The position numbers and the translations under genes were made by a program. A stretch of 64,000 nucleotides of DNA from Robertkochia marina (GTDB taxonomy: Bacteria; Bacteroidota; Bacteroidia; Flavobacteriales; Flavobacteriaceae): positions 62,001-126,000 of the forward strand of contig NZ_SSMC01000003.1 in NCBI RefSeq assembly GCF_004799345.1, read 5' to 3'. A model generated the notes under the pieces. That model saw nothing but the letters and a program-made list of their open reading frames with translations. It ran no database searches and was not told the DNA's origin. Of this stretch, positions 42,357 to 50,224 are shown piece by piece (positions within the stretch are counted from its first letter, which is position 1; every line of letters begins with the position of its first letter).

Positions 42357-43703
42357 ATGCAACATCCCAAAAGAATTGCCATTATCGGCAGCGGACTCGT
42401 AGGAAGTTTATTAGCTATTTATCTGGAAAAACGAGGTCACCAGGTTGATGTCTATGACCGAAGACCGGATATCAGGCAGACCGAGTTTTCAGGCCGCTCT
42501 ATTAACCTGGCCATGTCTGATCGCGGATGGAAGAGTCTTCGAAGTGTTGGAATTGATGAGGAGATAAAAAGTTTAGGGATTCCCATGGATAAAAGGGCCA
42601 TTCACCCCATGGAGGGTGATGTGTACTTTCAGTATTACGGAAAAGAAGGGGAGGCTATTTATTCTATTTCCCGTGGTGTTTTGAATAAAAAGATGATCGA
42701 CCTGGCAGAGGAGGCGGGAGCAAAATTCATTTTTGAGTCGAAGGTGTGGGATGTGGCCTTACCGGAAGCTACCATTTTTTTGGGAGAGAGTGAAAATGAG
42801 CCCTGGTCTCCGGTGGCATACGATCATGTGTTTGGAGCAGATGGTGCATTTTCGCGGGTGAGGCATAAAATGCAGCGAAGAAGTTTGTTCAATTACAGTC
42901 AGGAGTTTCTGGAGGCCGGTTATAAAGAACTTACCATTCCAGCCAACCCTGATGGTACGCATAAGCTTGATAAGAATTCTTTACATATTTGGCCCAGGGG
43001 TAACTTTATGCTCATTGCACTGCCTAATCTTGACGGAAGTTTTACCTGTACGTTGTTTATGCCCCTCCAGGGCGACAACTCTTTTGAGGCTCTTCACGAT
43101 GAAAAAACAGTAGAGAATTTTTTCGGTCATTATTTTGAAGACGTCCGGGGGGAGATCGATAATTTGAAGAAGTATTTTTTTCAGAACCCTACCAGTACGT
43201 TGGTCACTATAAAGTGCTTTCCGTGGACGTATTGGGATAAGGTGGCCCTGGTTGGTGATTCTGCTCATGCGATCGTTCCTTTTTACGGTCAGGGCATGAA
43301 CGCAGGATTTGAAGATATTGCGCTTTTGAATGATCTGATGAATGTTCATGGTGATGACTGGGAAACCATCTTCAAGCAATATGAACAACAGCGCAAACCA
43401 AATGCTGATGCTATTGCTGAGCTAAGTCTTCGGAATTTTCGTGAAATGAGCTCTAAGACTGCCGATCCGGATTTTCTTCTCAGAAAAAAGATCGAAAATT
43501 GGTTTTCAGAGAAGCATCCTGATAAATGGATTCCGCTTTACACCCGTGTTACCTTTAGTACCAAACCCTATGCCGAGGCCCTGCATGAAGATGAACGTCA
43601 GCAGCGTATTATGGATGAAGTGATGAAAATGGAAAATATAAAAGGCGAGTGGCAAACTGAGAGGGTAGAAGCTCGTATCCTTGAACTGCTGGCTTCTTCA
43701 TAA
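42357..43703 (+). CDS. kmo: Kynurenine 3-monooxygenase
   Basis: This FAD- and NADPH-dependent enzyme hydroxylates kynurenine to 3-hydroxykynurenine. The 448-residue protein from MQHPKRIAIIGSGLVGS has the dinucleotide-binding loop. Family blocks follow: SGRSINLAMSDRGWKSL, the DHVFGADGAFSRVR motif, the second FAD motif VALVGDSAHAIVPFYGQGMNAGFED, and IWPRGNFMLIALPNLDGSFTCTLF. The frame extends to a GTG at 42324, but that adds residues across the leader hairpin and is rejected. With kynU it would turn kynurenine into 3-hydroxyanthranilate. Confidence 0.96.
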   Translation: MQHPKRIAIIGSGLVGSLLAIYLEKRGHQVDVYDRRPDIRQTEFSGRSINLAMSDRGWKSLRSVGIDEEIKSLGIPMDKRAIHPMEGDVYFQYYGKEGEAIYSISRGVLNKKMIDLAEEAGAKFIFESKVWDVALPEATIFLGESENEPWSPVAYDHVFGADGAFSRVRHKMQRRSLFNYSQEFLEAGYKELTIPANPDGTHKLDKNSLHIWPRGNFMLIALPNLDGSFTCTLFMPLQGDNSFEALHDEKTVENFFGHYFEDVRGEIDNLKKYFFQNPTSTLVTIKCFPWTYWDKVALVGDSAHAIVPFYGQGMNAGFEDIALLNDLMNVHGDDWETIFKQYEQQRKPNADAIAELSLRNFREMSSKTADPDFLLRKKIENWFSEKHPDKWIPLYTRVTFSTKPYAEALHEDERQQRIMDEVMKMENIKGEWQTERVEARILELLASS

Positions 43704-43863
43704 AGAAGGATCATCTGAGATCTCCCTTCGATTTTCATTCTTCAACCGGGTAGGAGGTGATATTAATGAACTTATTGGTATTTGTGGTACAGTTGTTTTA
43801 TATTTAGCTTTAACTTTTTGAAAATCAAATAGTTAATAGTGAAATTATAATCCGGTAATAGCA

Positions 43864-44703
43864 ATGTATCTATTTAATCAACTGCAAACTGGCCTCATCT
43901 TCTTTCTTCTTTTCGGACTCACCTCTATAACTACACTTTCTGAGGATGCTGATGATCCGGTCTTTGCTGAAAATATTATTTGGCATGACCTGGTGACCCC
44001 GGATATTTATCAGTCGAAGGCATTTTATGAAGCCGTTTTTGGGTGGGAACTTCGTGTAATAGAGGGCAATGGACTTCGAATGGGGACCTTCTATTCAGGA
44101 GGTAAGCCCGTGGCTGGGGTATTGGAAGTGCCTAAGGCAAATACGGCTGTATGGGTCAAGGCTATAGTGATATCGCAGATGGATGAAAGGGTTGCCCAGG
44201 CGAAGCGTCAGGGTGGTAAAGTGCTTTTGCCCCAGGCAGAGATCATGGGGAGGGGTGTGCAAACCGTTTTGGAGAGTTCTTCCGGGGAGGAGTTTTCATT
44301 TATTGTGATCAAAGGAGAATCAGAGATGAGTGCCATCGAAGCAGAAGGCGAAAACCGATGGCTCTGGTCTGAACTTTGGTCAGATAACCCGGAAGAATCA
44401 GGGGTATTTTATAAAGGGGTATTTGGTGTAACCATTGATGACAAGAGTAATGGAGGCAGACCTTATTGGGTGTTTATGTCGGGAGGTAAGCCTCTGGCGG
44501 GAATGATACAGAATCCCATTACCAATCAAGGAACCCAATGGGTGCCCTATGTGCAATCCAGCGATCCGACGGGAACCGTAGAAAAGGCTGAAGATGCCGG
44601 AGCCTTCGTTGTGTTACAGCCTTCTCCCGAGGTTCGAAACGGGAAGGTTGGAGTTTTCCAGGACCCGCAGGGAGCACTTTTATGTGTACAGAACAAAAAT
44701 TAA
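43864..44703 (+). CDS. Exported protein with two VOC (glyoxalase-like) domains
   Basis: The 279-residue protein has a signal peptide (LIFFLLFGLTSITTLS) and two vicinal-oxygen-chelate domains (about 37-155 and 165-277). The first opens IIWHDLVTPDIYQSKAFYEAVFGWEL and the second WLWSELWSDNPEESGVFYKGVFGV. The pair resembles bacterial VOC proteins of the CFP32/Rv0577 type, which are usually cytoplasmic, so the signal peptide is a twist. The function is unknown. Confidence 0.87.
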   Translation: MYLFNQLQTGLIFFLLFGLTSITTLSEDADDPVFAENIIWHDLVTPDIYQSKAFYEAVFGWELRVIEGNGLRMGTFYSGGKPVAGVLEVPKANTAVWVKAIVISQMDERVAQAKRQGGKVLLPQAEIMGRGVQTVLESSSGEEFSFIVIKGESEMSAIEAEGENRWLWSELWSDNPEESGVFYKGVFGVTIDDKSNGGRPYWVFMSGGKPLAGMIQNPITNQGTQWVPYVQSSDPTGTVEKAEDAGAFVVLQPSPEVRNGKVGVFQDPQGALLCVQNKN

Positions 44704-44711
44704 TTAGAAGT

Positions 44712-44894
44712 ATGAAACGTATTTCATCTGTTATAGCTTCATTTTTTATTGTGCTTTTATTGGTACTTGCAGTGAGTTCCTGTGCCAATGCCCGCTGGGG
44801 TACCAGTGCGGGTGTCGATGTGGTCTGGGGGCCCGGAGGACCAAGGGTGCAGCCCAATATTAATGTTGGGGTTTACAACGGAGGACGCTGGTAG
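44712..44894 (+). CDS. Small lipoprotein
   Basis: A 60-residue protein, MKRISSVIASFFIVLLLVLA at the start, then VSSC (lipobox, Cys about 24). The mature peptide of about 37 residues is rich in Gly, Val, Pro and Asn (WGPGGPRVQPNINVGVYNGG) and ends in RW. I do not recognise a family; similar short Gly/Trp-rich lipoproteins occur in Bacteroidota. It begins eight bases after the VOC gene and ends eight bases before the convergent ABC gene. Confidence 0.75.
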   Translation: MKRISSVIASFFIVLLLVLAVSSCANARWGTSAGVDVVWGPGGPRVQPNINVGVYNGGRW

Positions 44895-44902
44895 CCGGGG
44901 GC

Positions 44903-46744
44903 TTATTGGTATCCTGCCGCCTGAAGCGAGAATAATTCAGCATAAAGTGAATTATTGGACATCAGCTCTTCATGATTTCCGGATTCAAGAACTTTGCCGT
45001 TTTGCAATACCAGGATACGGTCTGCCATGCGCACTGTACTGAAGCGGTGTGAGATAATAATGCTGGTTTTGCCATGGGTGAGTTCCATAAAGCGCTCAAA
45101 AACCTCGTACTCGGCCTTAGCATCCAGGGCAGAGGTGGGTTCATCTAAAATAAGTACATCGGCGTCTTTCATATAAGCTCGGGCAAGAGCAATTTTCTGC
45201 CACTGTCCGCCTGATAATTCGATGCCTTTTTTAAAACGTTTTCCAAGTTGCTGTTCATAACCTGATTCCATTTCTTTTACCACTTCATTGGCGAGGCTCA
45301 AACGTGCGGCCGCTGCGATCTTGTCCAGGTCGTCCAGGTCTTCGATCTTACCCACAGCGATGTTTTCTCTCAAGGTGAATTCATACCTGAAGAAATCCTG
45401 GAAGATCACTCCGAAGATCTTTTGATAGGCCTCCCTGTTAAACTCACGTATATCGGTGCCATCCAGCAGGATCCTCCCTCCGGTGGGTTCATAGAATCGA
45501 AGCAGTAATTTGATCAGGGTGGTTTTACCTGCACCATTTTCGCCTACAAAAGCCATTTTCTCTCCCGATCTCAACTCGAAACTGATGTTGTCAAGTACTT
45601 TTTGAGTGCTCCCGGGATAAGAAAAGGAAACCCGTTCAAAACAAAACCCTTCCTGAATAGAGGTTGGTATTTTAAAAGTCTTGTTTGTTGTTGGGGCAGG
45701 CTTGAGATCTATAAAATCAAAGTAATCTTTCAGGTAGAGGGCGCTCTCGGCAATTCTGGTGAGCCGGTAGAAAAAAGCTTGTAAACTGTTTCGCAAACGG
45801 TTGAACGATCCGCTTAAAAAGGTCAGTTCTCCCAGGGTAAGGATTCCTGTGATCACCCTGTAGATGATCAGAATATACGCCCCGTAATAGGTGAGGGTGC
45901 CAAGGAGATTGAAAATGGCCGTGTACCAGGTGCGTTTAACGGCGATATCTTTGTTGAGTTGGTAATATTGATCGGATAATTTTTTGAAACGACCTGCAAT
46001 GAAATCAGTGAGGCCAAATAGCTTTACTTCCCGTGCGGTTTTGTCGTTGGCTCCTATATAGCGCAGGTAATCCAGTTCGCGTCGTTCTGTGGTCCAGCTT
46101 CTTGCAAGAGAGTAAGATGAAGAACTGAAGTAGATCTCATTGATAAACGAAGGAATGATGCTGATGATCAGCAACCCGATCAACCAGGGTTCAAAGAATA
46201 TAAGTCCGGTAATAAGCGTTATGATACTTACCAGGCTTTGTAGTTGGGTCAGTACATTCGACATGAGGTTAACGCGACTACTGGTTTGTGTTCGGGCCCG
46301 TTCTAATTTATCATAGAAATCAGGGTCTTCGAGTTCTTCGATCCCGATCTCCCTGGTTTTTCTGATGATCTTGATCGAGGAAGTATTGGAATAAAGGTCT
46401 CCCAGAAGTCCGTCTGTAAGCGTGATGGCGCGGTTGATCAGGTCAGATACCAGAACAATAAAAAATTCCAGGGCCACATATTTCCATAATAAGGTCGGCT
46501 CAGTCTCAGGAGTTTTGATCTGTAAAACAATGGCATCAATGATCAGTTTCCCGGTCCAGAGAATGGCCACCGGCGAGAAAGCGTTCACCAGGCGGGCCAG
46601 GAGGTTGAGCAGGAACATTTTCGGGTGGTGTTTACCGATCTCCCGAAAGAAACGAGGTATATAGCGGAAGGCCGAAAAGGAATCCTTTAAAGAGGGCTTT
46701 TTGGTGTGTACGTCTTTGATGGATTTTAAACGACTTCGGGGCAT
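44903..46744 (-). CDS. ABC exporter (membrane and ATPase domains fused)
   Basis: The 613-residue half-transporter acts as a dimer in the inner membrane. The membrane domain covers about 30-340 and the nucleotide-binding domain about 370-610. All ATPase motifs are intact: Walker A GENGAGKTT, signature ELSGGQWQKIALARAY, Walker B DVLILDEPTSALD and H-loop IIISHRFST. It resembles lipid A or multidrug exporters of the MsbA/MdlB type, with the substrate unknown. It gives an internal contrast to the degenerate ABC protein at 16583-18271. Confidence 0.93.
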   Translation of the reverse strand: MPRSRLKSIKDVHTKKPSLKDSFSAFRYIPRFFREIGKHHPKMFLLNLLARLVNAFSPVAILWTGKLIIDAIVLQIKTPETEPTLLWKYVALEFFIVLVSDLINRAITLTDGLLGDLYSNTSSIKIIRKTREIGIEELEDPDFYDKLERARTQTSSRVNLMSNVLTQLQSLVSIITLITGLIFFEPWLIGLLIISIIPSFINEIYFSSSSYSLARSWTTERRELDYLRYIGANDKTAREVKLFGLTDFIAGRFKKLSDQYYQLNKDIAVKRTWYTAIFNLLGTLTYYGAYILIIYRVITGILTLGELTFLSGSFNRLRNSLQAFFYRLTRIAESALYLKDYFDFIDLKPAPTTNKTFKIPTSIQEGFCFERVSFSYPGSTQKVLDNISFELRSGEKMAFVGENGAGKTTLIKLLLRFYEPTGGRILLDGTDIREFNREAYQKIFGVIFQDFFRYEFTLRENIAVGKIEDLDDLDKIAAAARLSLANEVVKEMESGYEQQLGKRFKKGIELSGGQWQKIALARAYMKDADVLILDEPTSALDAKAEYEVFERFMELTHGKTSIIISHRFSTVRMADRILVLQNGKVLESGNHEELMSNNSLYAELFSLQAAGYQ

Positions 46745-46754
46745 GGTGGTCAGG

Positions 46755-47171
46755 TTAGTTTTTTTGTTTCATTTCCATTTGGCGCATAGGCATACTGTCA
46801 ATGAGATCGTAGACTTCCCTCGGGGTGATCAGACCTTCAGTAGTAAGTTTTTTTCCACCATCCTTGCCCACCAGAACAACTCCGGTAAAATCCAGGGAAA
46901 GTTGAAAGTGTTCTCGCCATAGAGAGACCTTTGCATTTTGAAAGTTGTTTTGCAGCCATATACTGTTATCTGAGATGAAAATGATGAGAAGATCGCGTTC
47001 CTGATTCTCTGAAGATCGTTTCATGAATTCAGTGTGAACGGCAGAATTTTCAGGGGTTTCTGCCTTGGGGTCTGCAATGATAAGTAAGCGGTTCTTCCAG
47101 GTAAAATCCTTGGGCTCGATCTGAGGGATCGATCCTAAACTAAACAAAAGAATCCATAAAGAAATTACCAT
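46755..47171 (-). CDS. DUF4174 domain protein
   Basis: The 138-residue protein has a signal-like N-terminus (MVISLWILLFSLGSIP) and the DUF4174 pattern: FTWKNRLLIIADP..., LLIIFISDNS, and FTGVVLVGKDGGKKLTTEGLITPREVYDLIDSMPMRQMEM. The fold is thioredoxin-like without active cysteines. It is likely periplasmic, with the function unknown. Ten bases separate it from the ABC exporter gene, so they may share a transcript. Confidence 0.88.
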   Translation of the reverse strand: MVISLWILLFSLGSIPQIEPKDFTWKNRLLIIADPKAETPENSAVHTEFMKRSSENQERDLLIIFISDNSIWLQNNFQNAKVSLWREHFQLSLDFTGVVLVGKDGGKKLTTEGLITPREVYDLIDSMPMRQMEMKQKN

Positions 47172-47242
47172 AACACCCTGTTAATCGCCTTAGGGGAAGT
47201 TACGAAATATCAGATTATCTGTGTAAGGGGGTGTGCTAAAGC

Positions 47243-47270
47243 AAAAAAAAGACCGCTCAAAAGCGGTCTT
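47243..47270 (-). terminator. Intrinsic terminator after the coiled-coil gene
   Basis: On the minus strand AAGACCGCT pairs with AGCGGTCTT around TTTG, followed by TTTTTT. It ends the Nif3/coiled-coil operon. Confidence 0.88.
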
Positions 47271-47290
47271 ATTGCAAAGTGTATTTTGTT

Positions 47291-48070
47291 TTAGAAGGAA
47301 TCAAATAGCTCCTGCATTTTTTCTTTCTCTTCATCGGCCAGGGCAGGATCAACCAGGATTCGTCCACTGTGCTCATCAATGATGATCTTTTTTCTGGAAG
47401 CGATCTCCATCTGTACCTGTGGAGGGATGGTGAAAAATGAACCTCCTGAAGCACCTCTTTCGATAGGTACTACTGCAAGTCCGTTCTTTACACTACCGCG
47501 AATTCGCTTATATGCTTTCAGCAGACGGTCTTCAATAAGTCCTTCATACTCTGAGCTTTTACCGATAAGGGCTTGCTCTTCTTTTTCAGTTTCAGCAAGA
47601 ATATCGTTTAGCTCGTTCTTTTTGTGTTTAAGGTGTGTTTCTCTTTCTCCAAGCTTCTCCTTGGTTTGAGCGATCACTTCCTTCTTCTGCTCGATCTGTA
47701 CCTTGAACTCTTTGATGTGCTTCTCAGCTAATTGAATTTCAAGTTCCTGGTATTCGATCTCCTTTGAAAGAGAGTTAAATTCTCTGTTGTTACGAACGTT
47801 TTTTTGCTGCTCGCTGTATTTTTTGATAAGGGCTTTAGCCTCCTCGATAAGATTTTTCTTGTTGGCGATATCGGTATTGATATCCTCAAGGCTCCCGTTT
47901 AGCTTTTCCAGTCTTGTTTTAAGACCTTCTACTTCATCTTCCAGATCTTCAACCTCCAGAGGAAGTTCTCCTCTGACGTTTCTGATCTCGTCAATACGTG
48001 AGTCGATTAATTGAAGGTCGTAAAGTGTCCTTAGCTTTTCTTCGACGGTTACTTCTGTTTTCTTTGCCAT
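47291..48070 (-). CDS. Coiled-coil protein of the DUF164/zinc-ribbon family, without zinc cysteines
   Basis: The 259-residue protein from MAKKTEVTVEEKLRTLYDLQ has a long coiled coil (about 30-180) and a C-terminal ribbon region. In the wider family the ribbon reads CGGCF..IPPQ...CEHCGRIL. Here it is GASGGSFFTIPPQ and IIIDEHSGRILVDP, and the whole protein has no cysteine. From memory this loss is shared across flavobacteria. The long frame start at 48106 adds 12 residues that overlap nif3 and is rejected. It starts five bases after the Nif3-like gene. Confidence 0.88.
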   Translation of the reverse strand: MAKKTEVTVEEKLRTLYDLQLIDSRIDEIRNVRGELPLEVEDLEDEVEGLKTRLEKLNGSLEDINTDIANKKNLIEEAKALIKKYSEQQKNVRNNREFNSLSKEIEYQELEIQLAEKHIKEFKVQIEQKKEVIAQTKEKLGERETHLKHKKNELNDILAETEKEEQALIGKSSEYEGLIEDRLLKAYKRIRGSVKNGLAVVPIERGASGGSFFTIPPQVQMEIASRKKIIIDEHSGRILVDPALADEEKEKMQELFDSF

Positions 48071-48075
48071 ATGAA

Positions 48076-49170
48076 TTATAAATACTTGACGGGATTTGTA
48101 TTGCAAACTGATAAAACGATTGCAAAATTAGCGATTTTTTTTCTAAGATACTCAACTAAAAGATTTTTTGTAAACTGCTCAGTCTCGTAATGCCCGGGGT
48201 CTGCCAGAAGGATCTTACCCTCAGCCTTGTAGAAGTCATGGTATTTAAGATCTCCTGTAACATAGGCGTCTGCACCAGAGGCTATTGCGTGGTTGATACC
48301 AAACGCGCCGCTGCCTCCCAGTACCGCAACTTTTTTAACAGGTTTTCCTGTCTGAGCCGAATGACGAACACAACCGGTATTAAAAACCTCTTTCACCAGT
48401 CTTAGAAAATCGGCTTCCTTCATAGGTTCCTGAAATTCTCCTGTCATTCCTATCCCAATATGCTGGTGGGTGTTGTCGAGGGTGTGTACTTCGTAGGCTA
48501 CCTCTTCGTAAGGATGGTTTTCGAATAAGGTTTTGAGGATGACCTTTTCTAAATGCTTTTCAAAGGTAACGCCTACCTGGGTTTCTGTTTCCCGGTGCAG
48601 TTCACCTTTTTTTCCGTATTGAGGCTGTGAACCTTCCTCTCCCTTAAAGGTTCCGGTACCTTCCAGGTTGAAGCTGCAGTGACTGTAGTTGCCAATATTT
48701 CCGGCTCCGGCCTGGAACAAGGCTGTTCTCAGGGTATCGGCATGTTCAGAGGGAATGAAGGTGATTAGTTTCTTGATGGTTCCTGTTTTGGGTATCAGGA
48801 TTTTTTGGTTTTTCAGGCCGAGTACCTCACACATCCTGGCATTGACTCCCTGAAAACTGTTATCAAGGGCCGTGTGAATGGCATAAATTGCAATGTCGTT
48901 CTTAATTGCCTTGAGCACAACCCGCTCCACATAGGAACGACCTGTGATCTTTTTAAGTCCTCCGAAAATGATGGGATGAAAACTAAAGATCAGGTTGCAC
49001 CCCTTCTCAATAGCTTCGTCAACCACCTCTTCGAGGGTGTCGAGGGTTACCAAAACCCCGGTGCATTCCCGGTCTGCATGACCTACTAAGAGCCCTGTAT
49101 TGTCAAAATCTTCCGCATAGGATAAGGGTGCAATTTCTTCTACCAGGGCGGTGATCTCTTTAATTGTCAT
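48076..49170 (-). CDS. Nif3-like dinuclear metal centre protein
   Basis: The 364-residue protein has the Nif3/YbgI halves at the two ends (EEIAPLSYAEDFDNTGLLVGH; NLIFSFHPIIFGGLKKI; YVTGDLKYHDFYKAEGKILLADPGHYETEQF) with metal ligands His, Asp and Glu. A central inserted PII-like domain (about 120-235) is typical of the longer Bacteroidota/Firmicutes form. Proposed roles include GTP cyclohydrolase I type 2 activity, but this is not secure. The start MTIKEITALVEE is used; a longer frame to 49215 would overlap the divergent lpxK start. Confidence 0.92.
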   Translation of the reverse strand: MTIKEITALVEEIAPLSYAEDFDNTGLLVGHADRECTGVLVTLDTLEEVVDEAIEKGCNLIFSFHPIIFGGLKKITGRSYVERVVLKAIKNDIAIYAIHTALDNSFQGVNARMCEVLGLKNQKILIPKTGTIKKLITFIPSEHADTLRTALFQAGAGNIGNYSHCSFNLEGTGTFKGEEGSQPQYGKKGELHRETETQVGVTFEKHLEKVILKTLFENHPYEEVAYEVHTLDNTHQHIGIGMTGEFQEPMKEADFLRLVKEVFNTGCVRHSAQTGKPVKKVAVLGGSGAFGINHAIASGADAYVTGDLKYHDFYKAEGKILLADPGHYETEQFTKNLLVEYLRKKIANFAIVLSVCNTNPVKYL

Positions 49171-49213
49171 AGGCAGGTTTTTTTTCAAAGATAAATATTC
49201 TAATTTCGCTTCC

Positions 49214-50224
49214 ATGCGCTTGTTGCGAAAAATACTACTTCCTGTTTCCTGGCTTTACGGTGGGATTATTTGGTTGCGAAATTATGGGTATGACAGGGGG
49301 TGGTTTTCTTCCACCTCCTTTGATATGCCGGTGATCTGCATTGGTAATCTCAGGGTTGGGGGTACCGGCAAGACACCTATGACCGAGTATATCGCCCGAC
49401 TTTTAAAAGATAAGTATCGTGTTGCATTATTAAGCAGAGGATACAAAAGAAGCTCAAAGGGGTATGTGCTTGCCGGCCCTGATGCCCGAGTGGGTGAACT
49501 CGGAGATGAGCCCTTTCAATTTTACCGGAAATTTCCCGATGTTGCTGTGGCCGTAGATGCAAACAGAACAGAGGGTATCAAAAGACTTCGAAAACAAATC
49601 AACCCGGAGGTGATTCTTTTAGATGATGCCTTTCAGCATAGAAAGGTCAGGGCAGGGATGTATGTTCTATTGACGGCCTATGGCGATCTGTATACAGATG
49701 ATGTTATATTGCCGGCGGGTAATCTCAGGGATACCAAAAATCAGGCTGCCAGGGCAGATATTATCGTAGTAACCAAATGCCCGGCAGCCATGAGTACTTC
49801 AGAAATGAAACTCATAGAGAACAGGCTGCAGCCAAAGCCTCATCAGCAGCTGTGTTTTGCCACGATAGACTACGATGAATTTATATACAACCGGCAAGGC
49901 GAACGTATGCCGCTATCAGGTATTCCTGATCATGCGAGCCTGGTTACCGGGATCGCTACGCCTGAACCTTTATTGCAACACCTGGATGGTTTAGGACTTC
50001 ATTATGATCATTTGTCATTTCCAGATCATCATAACTTCTCAGAAGGTGAAATCAAAAATTTGCAGCAAAAGAAATTCGTACTAACCACCGAAAAGGACTT
50101 TGTACGTCTTGAATCTCAACTTGAAAAGGTGTATTACCTGCCCATTAAGATCAAAATGCTGGGTGAAGGAAAGGCTGTGCTTACCGCTAAGCTTCTGTCT
50201 GTTATAGGCAACTACTCCTTATGA
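49214..50224 (+). CDS. lpxK: Tetraacyldisaccharide 4'-kinase
   Basis: LpxK phosphorylates the lipid A disaccharide at the 4' position on the inner membrane. The 336-residue protein from MRLLRKILLPVSWLYGG has an N-terminal membrane-associated helix. The P-loop is IGNLRVGGTGKTPMTEYI, with the SRGYKRSSKGYV block, LLDDAFQHRKV and FPDHHNFSEGEI downstream. All are LpxK landmarks. It is divergent from the Nif3-like gene, and its 3' end overlaps the kinase gene by six bases. Confidence 0.95.
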   Translation: MRLLRKILLPVSWLYGGIIWLRNYGYDRGWFSSTSFDMPVICIGNLRVGGTGKTPMTEYIARLLKDKYRVALLSRGYKRSSKGYVLAGPDARVGELGDEPFQFYRKFPDVAVAVDANRTEGIKRLRKQINPEVILLDDAFQHRKVRAGMYVLLTAYGDLYTDDVILPAGNLRDTKNQAARADIIVVTKCPAAMSTSEMKLIENRLQPKPHQQLCFATIDYDEFIYNRQGERMPLSGIPDHASLVTGIATPEPLLQHLDGLGLHYDHLSFPDHHNFSEGEIKNLQQKKFVLTTEKDFVRLESQLEKVYYLPIKIKMLGEGKAVLTAKLLSVIGNYSL

